Position numbers and translations under genes: made by a program. DNA of 47,196 nt. It comes from an uncultured Pelagibacteraceae bacterium. Its GTDB lineage: Bacteria > Pseudomonadota > Alphaproteobacteria > Pelagibacterales > Pelagibacteraceae. Under the pieces are notes generated by a model. The model was not told where the DNA came from. It saw only the letters and a program-made list of their open reading frames with translations, and did not search any database. Below, piece by piece: positions 44,715 through 47,196 of the stretch. The stretch covers positions 1 through 47,196 of the forward strand of contig CACBZI010000002.1 of the NCBI GenBank assembly GCA_902543665.1, in the 5' to 3' direction. Position 1 is the stretch's first letter; each line of letters begins with the position of its first letter.

Positions 44715-45851
44715 TTAAGAATTAAAAAGTTTTATCGCGTAATTTAATTGATTATCTTTTTCTGTATTAATGACAAAGTCATCGCCCTCTTCCTCAACTA
44801 ATATGTCAGGAGTCACTCCTACCTCCGAAATTGATTTACCAGAAGGCAAATAGTATTTAGATATAGTTAGTCTTATTCCTCCTCCATTTCTAAGAGGAAT
44901 GATAGATTGAACAGAGCCTTTACCATAAGAATTTTCACCTAAAATAATCGCTCTTTTATGGTCCTTCAAAGCTCCGGCAAAAATCTCTGAGGCTGAGGCT
45001 GAACCGTTGTTAATTAATACTACTACAGGTTTGCCTTTTATTTCGTCCCCTTTTCTTGCAAAAAACTTCCTTGTTTCGGAAACCTTCCTACCTTTAGTTG
45101 AAACTATTTCTCCATCATCTAAAAAAAAATCTGTAATATTTATTGCTTGAGTTAATAACCCGCCAGGATTATTTCTTAGATCAAGAACATACCCTTTAAT
45201 CTTAGTTTTTTTTTCGAATTCTTTTACAGATTTCAAAAATTGTTTATCGCTATTTTCGTTAAATGATTTCAACCTTATATATCCTAAATTTTTTTCATCA
45301 CCAATTATTTTTGAACTTACTGATTTTACCTCAATTATTTTTCTTACAATTTTAAATTCTAAAGGCTTTTTAATATTTTTTCTTCTAATAGTAAGATCGA
45401 TTGATGTTCCTACAGGTCCCCTCATTAACTTCACAGCTTCCAGTAAAGACTTTCCTTGAACTTGCTCATTTCCGATTTTTACAATGTAATCTCCTGCTTT
45501 AATCCCTGCTTTAGCTGCAGGCGTGTCGTCGATTGGAGATATAACTTTTACAACCCCAGACTCCATGCCTATTTCTATACCGAGTCCACCAAATTCACCT
45601 TTAGTATCTGTCTGCATTTCTTTAAAAAGTTCAGGGCTCATATATGCTGAATAAGGATCCAAAGATTGAAGCACACCATTTATTGCAGAGTCCATAATTT
45701 CTGCTTGATCTACATCGTCCACGTATTCTTTTTTGATGTTTTCCAATACTTCACCAAACAAATCGATTTTTTCGTAAAGGTCATTTTTAGAATAGCTAAC
45801 GTTAGTAAATAAATTTGAAAAAAATATAATTGAAATCAAAAATTTCTTCAT
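44715..45851 (-). CDS. ctpA: S41 carboxyl-terminal processing protease
   Basis: PDZ domain (GIEIGMESGVVKVISPIDDTPAAKAGIKAGD), LRNNPGGLLTQAI, catalytic Ser/Lys region NNGSASASEIFAGALKDHKRAIILGENSYGKGSVQ; signal-peptide start MKKFLISIIFF at 45851. Confidence 0.94.
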   Translation of the reverse strand: MKKFLISIIFFSNLFTNVSYSKNDLYEKIDLFGEVLENIKKEYVDDVDQAEIMDSAINGVLQSLDPYSAYMSPELFKEMQTDTKGEFGGLGIEIGMESGVVKVISPIDDTPAAKAGIKAGDYIVKIGNEQVQGKSLLEAVKLMRGPVGTSIDLTIRRKNIKKPLEFKIVRKIIEVKSVSSKIIGDEKNLGYIRLKSFNENSDKQFLKSVKEFEKKTKIKGYVLDLRNNPGGLLTQAINITDFFLDDGEIVSTKGRKVSETRKFFARKGDEIKGKPVVVLINNGSASASEIFAGALKDHKRAIILGENSYGKGSVQSIIPLRNGGGIRLTISKYYLPSGKSISEVGVTPDILVEEEGDDFVINTEKDNQLNYAIKLFNS

Positions 45852-46195
45852 ATCATTGCTTTCTCTTTTGGAATTTCCTCTGACCACATTTTTTCTAGAT
45901 CATAAAACTCTCTTTTTTTCGGATGAAAAATATGAACTATCACATCTTGAGTATCAACTAATTTCCAATCATTGCTATCCTTTCCCTCAATACTACAATC
46001 ATCTATTCCTAATTTTTTTAATTGAGCTACAAGTATTTCAGATAATGCCTGTAAATGTCTTGAAGATGTTCCAGAAGCTATAACCATATAATCTGCAATG
46101 TATGATTTATTTTTTAAGTCAATGCATGTAATATTCTGAGCTTTATTATCATCTAATATTTTTTCAATATTATTTTTAATATCAATGATTTCCAT
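45848..46195 (-). CDS. rsfS: Ribosome silencing factor RsfS/Iojap
   Basis: DYMVIASGTSSRHLQALSE and WKLVDTQDVIVHIFHPKKREFYDLEKMW. Confidence 0.95.
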   Translation of the reverse strand: MEIIDIKNNIEKILDDNKAQNITCIDLKNKSYIADYMVIASGTSSRHLQALSEILVAQLKKLGIDDCSIEGKDSNDWKLVDTQDVIVHIFHPKKREFYDLEKMWSEEIPKEKAMI

Positions 46196-46737
46196 TAAAT
46201 ATTCAAATTTGCACGTTTTTTTATTTGTGTTGAAGATATAAATATTGGCTTATTTTTTATAAAGATAATTCTATTTTTAAAATTTTTTACCACAGTTGAT
46301 TTCATACCTTTTCTATCATATCCTTTTCTAGAAAAAACTATTAATTTTACTAATTTTACTATTTTTTTCCAGCTTTTCCACTTATGAAATCGTATTAAAT
46401 TGTCTGAGCCGATTATAAAGTAAATATTTTTAATTTTCTTTTTTTTAACAAAGTAATTTACTACATCAATAATTCTTGTAGACTTAAGAGTATTCTCAAG
46501 ATGAATTGTCTTAATTTTCTTTTGAGCTTTTGTTATTTTTTTAGCATATTTAATTCTTTCTTCTAAAGAATAATAAGTTTTATTTTTAAAGGGATTTTTT
46601 TTTGTAACTACCCAATAAATTTTTTTCAATTGTAATTTTCGTACAGCAATTTTTGATATATTCAAGTGTCCTTTGTGTGCAGGATCAAAACTACCACCTA
46701 ACAAGCCAATGTATGTCTTTTGGATATTTGGCATCAA
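46195..46737 (-). CDS. nadD: Nicotinate-nucleotide adenylyltransferase
   Basis: GLLGGSFDPAHKGHLNISKIA, IIGSDNLIRFHKWKSW, ISSTQIKKR. Confidence 0.93.
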   Translation of the reverse strand: MMPNIQKTYIGLLGGSFDPAHKGHLNISKIAVRKLQLKKIYWVVTKKNPFKNKTYYSLEERIKYAKKITKAQKKIKTIHLENTLKSTRIIDVVNYFVKKKKIKNIYFIIGSDNLIRFHKWKSWKKIVKLVKLIVFSRKGYDRKGMKSTVVKNFKNRIIFIKNKPIFISSTQIKKRANLNI

Positions 46738-47196
46738 CTACGGTCTAATAATTCCTTTTCCGGAAACGAGATATTTGTATGATGTTAATTGATTTATTCC
46801 AACAGGACCCCTAGGCGGCAGCTTGTTAGTAGAGATGCCAATTTCACCACCAAAACCAAATTCTCCACCATCTGCAAATTGTGTTGAAACGTTATGCATG
46901 GCTATTGAGCTGTTAACTCCATTTAAAAAAATCTCAGCATTTTTTTTGTTATTAGTAATAATGCTATCAGTGTGCATTGTGCCATATTTCAAAATATGCT
47001 CTACAGCGCCATATACATTCTTAACTGCCTTGATTGAAATGATTGCATCTAGATATTCTGTCCTCCAATCTTTTTCCACAGTTTTTTTTAATTTTCCGTT
47101 AAAAAGTTTATTTACTTTTTTATCAGCTCTAACTTCACAACCTGAATTTAAAAGAGCGTTTATTATTTCTTTAGCATGTGAGTTTAAGGCTTTTTC
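46738..47196 (-). CDS. proA: Gamma-glutamyl phosphate reductase, truncated by window end
   Basis: C-terminal ProA signature FLNGVNSSIAMHNVSTQFADGGEFGFGGEIGISTNKLPPRGPVGINQLTSYKYLVSGKG; frame remains open to the window end. Confidence 0.93.
   Translation of the reverse strand, partial: EKALNSHAKEIINALLNSGCEVRADKKVNKLFNGKLKKTVEKDWRTEYLDAIISIKAVKNVYGAVEHILKYGTMHTDSIITNNKKNAEIFLNGVNSSIAMHNVSTQFADGGEFGFGGEIGISTNKLPPRGPVGINQLTSYKYLVSGKGIIRP

Overview
This is an AT-rich, tightly packed alphaproteobacterial chromosome segment. Gene content, synteny and streamlining resemble the SAR11/Pelagibacterales lineage; that placement is inference. I found no rRNA, tRNA, CRISPR array, IS element or prophage. 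In order the window holds: (1) a class I aminotransferase (5' truncated), glcDEF, a D-2-hydroxyacid dehydrogenase, a TRAP transporter (dctP, terminator, dctQ, dctM), an amidase, a small membrane protein, an EamA permease and an alpha/beta hydrolase; (2) minus-strand ftsY and dapF, divergent from ffh-rpsP-trmD-rplS, then leuCDB-asd; (3) sdhCDAB, mmsA, mdh, an AT-rich divergent methyltransferase/multi-TM protein pair, sucCD, sucAB, lpdA and priA; (4) atpHAGDC, converging on minus-strand rppH, ctpA, rsfS, nadD and proA (truncated at the window end). Most of the window is ordinary housekeeping sequence. The best non-coding signal is a run of hairpins in the ffh 5' leader (about 14363-14456). Other points of interest are the terminator between dctP and dctQM, the S16 gene with perfect 42-nt tandem repeats, the apparent loss of rimM from its usual position, the island splitting the TCA cluster, a hairpin inside the 3' end of ffh, and overlapping convergent gene ends. 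I did not find convincing evidence for a large undescribed system such as defence or biosynthesis.
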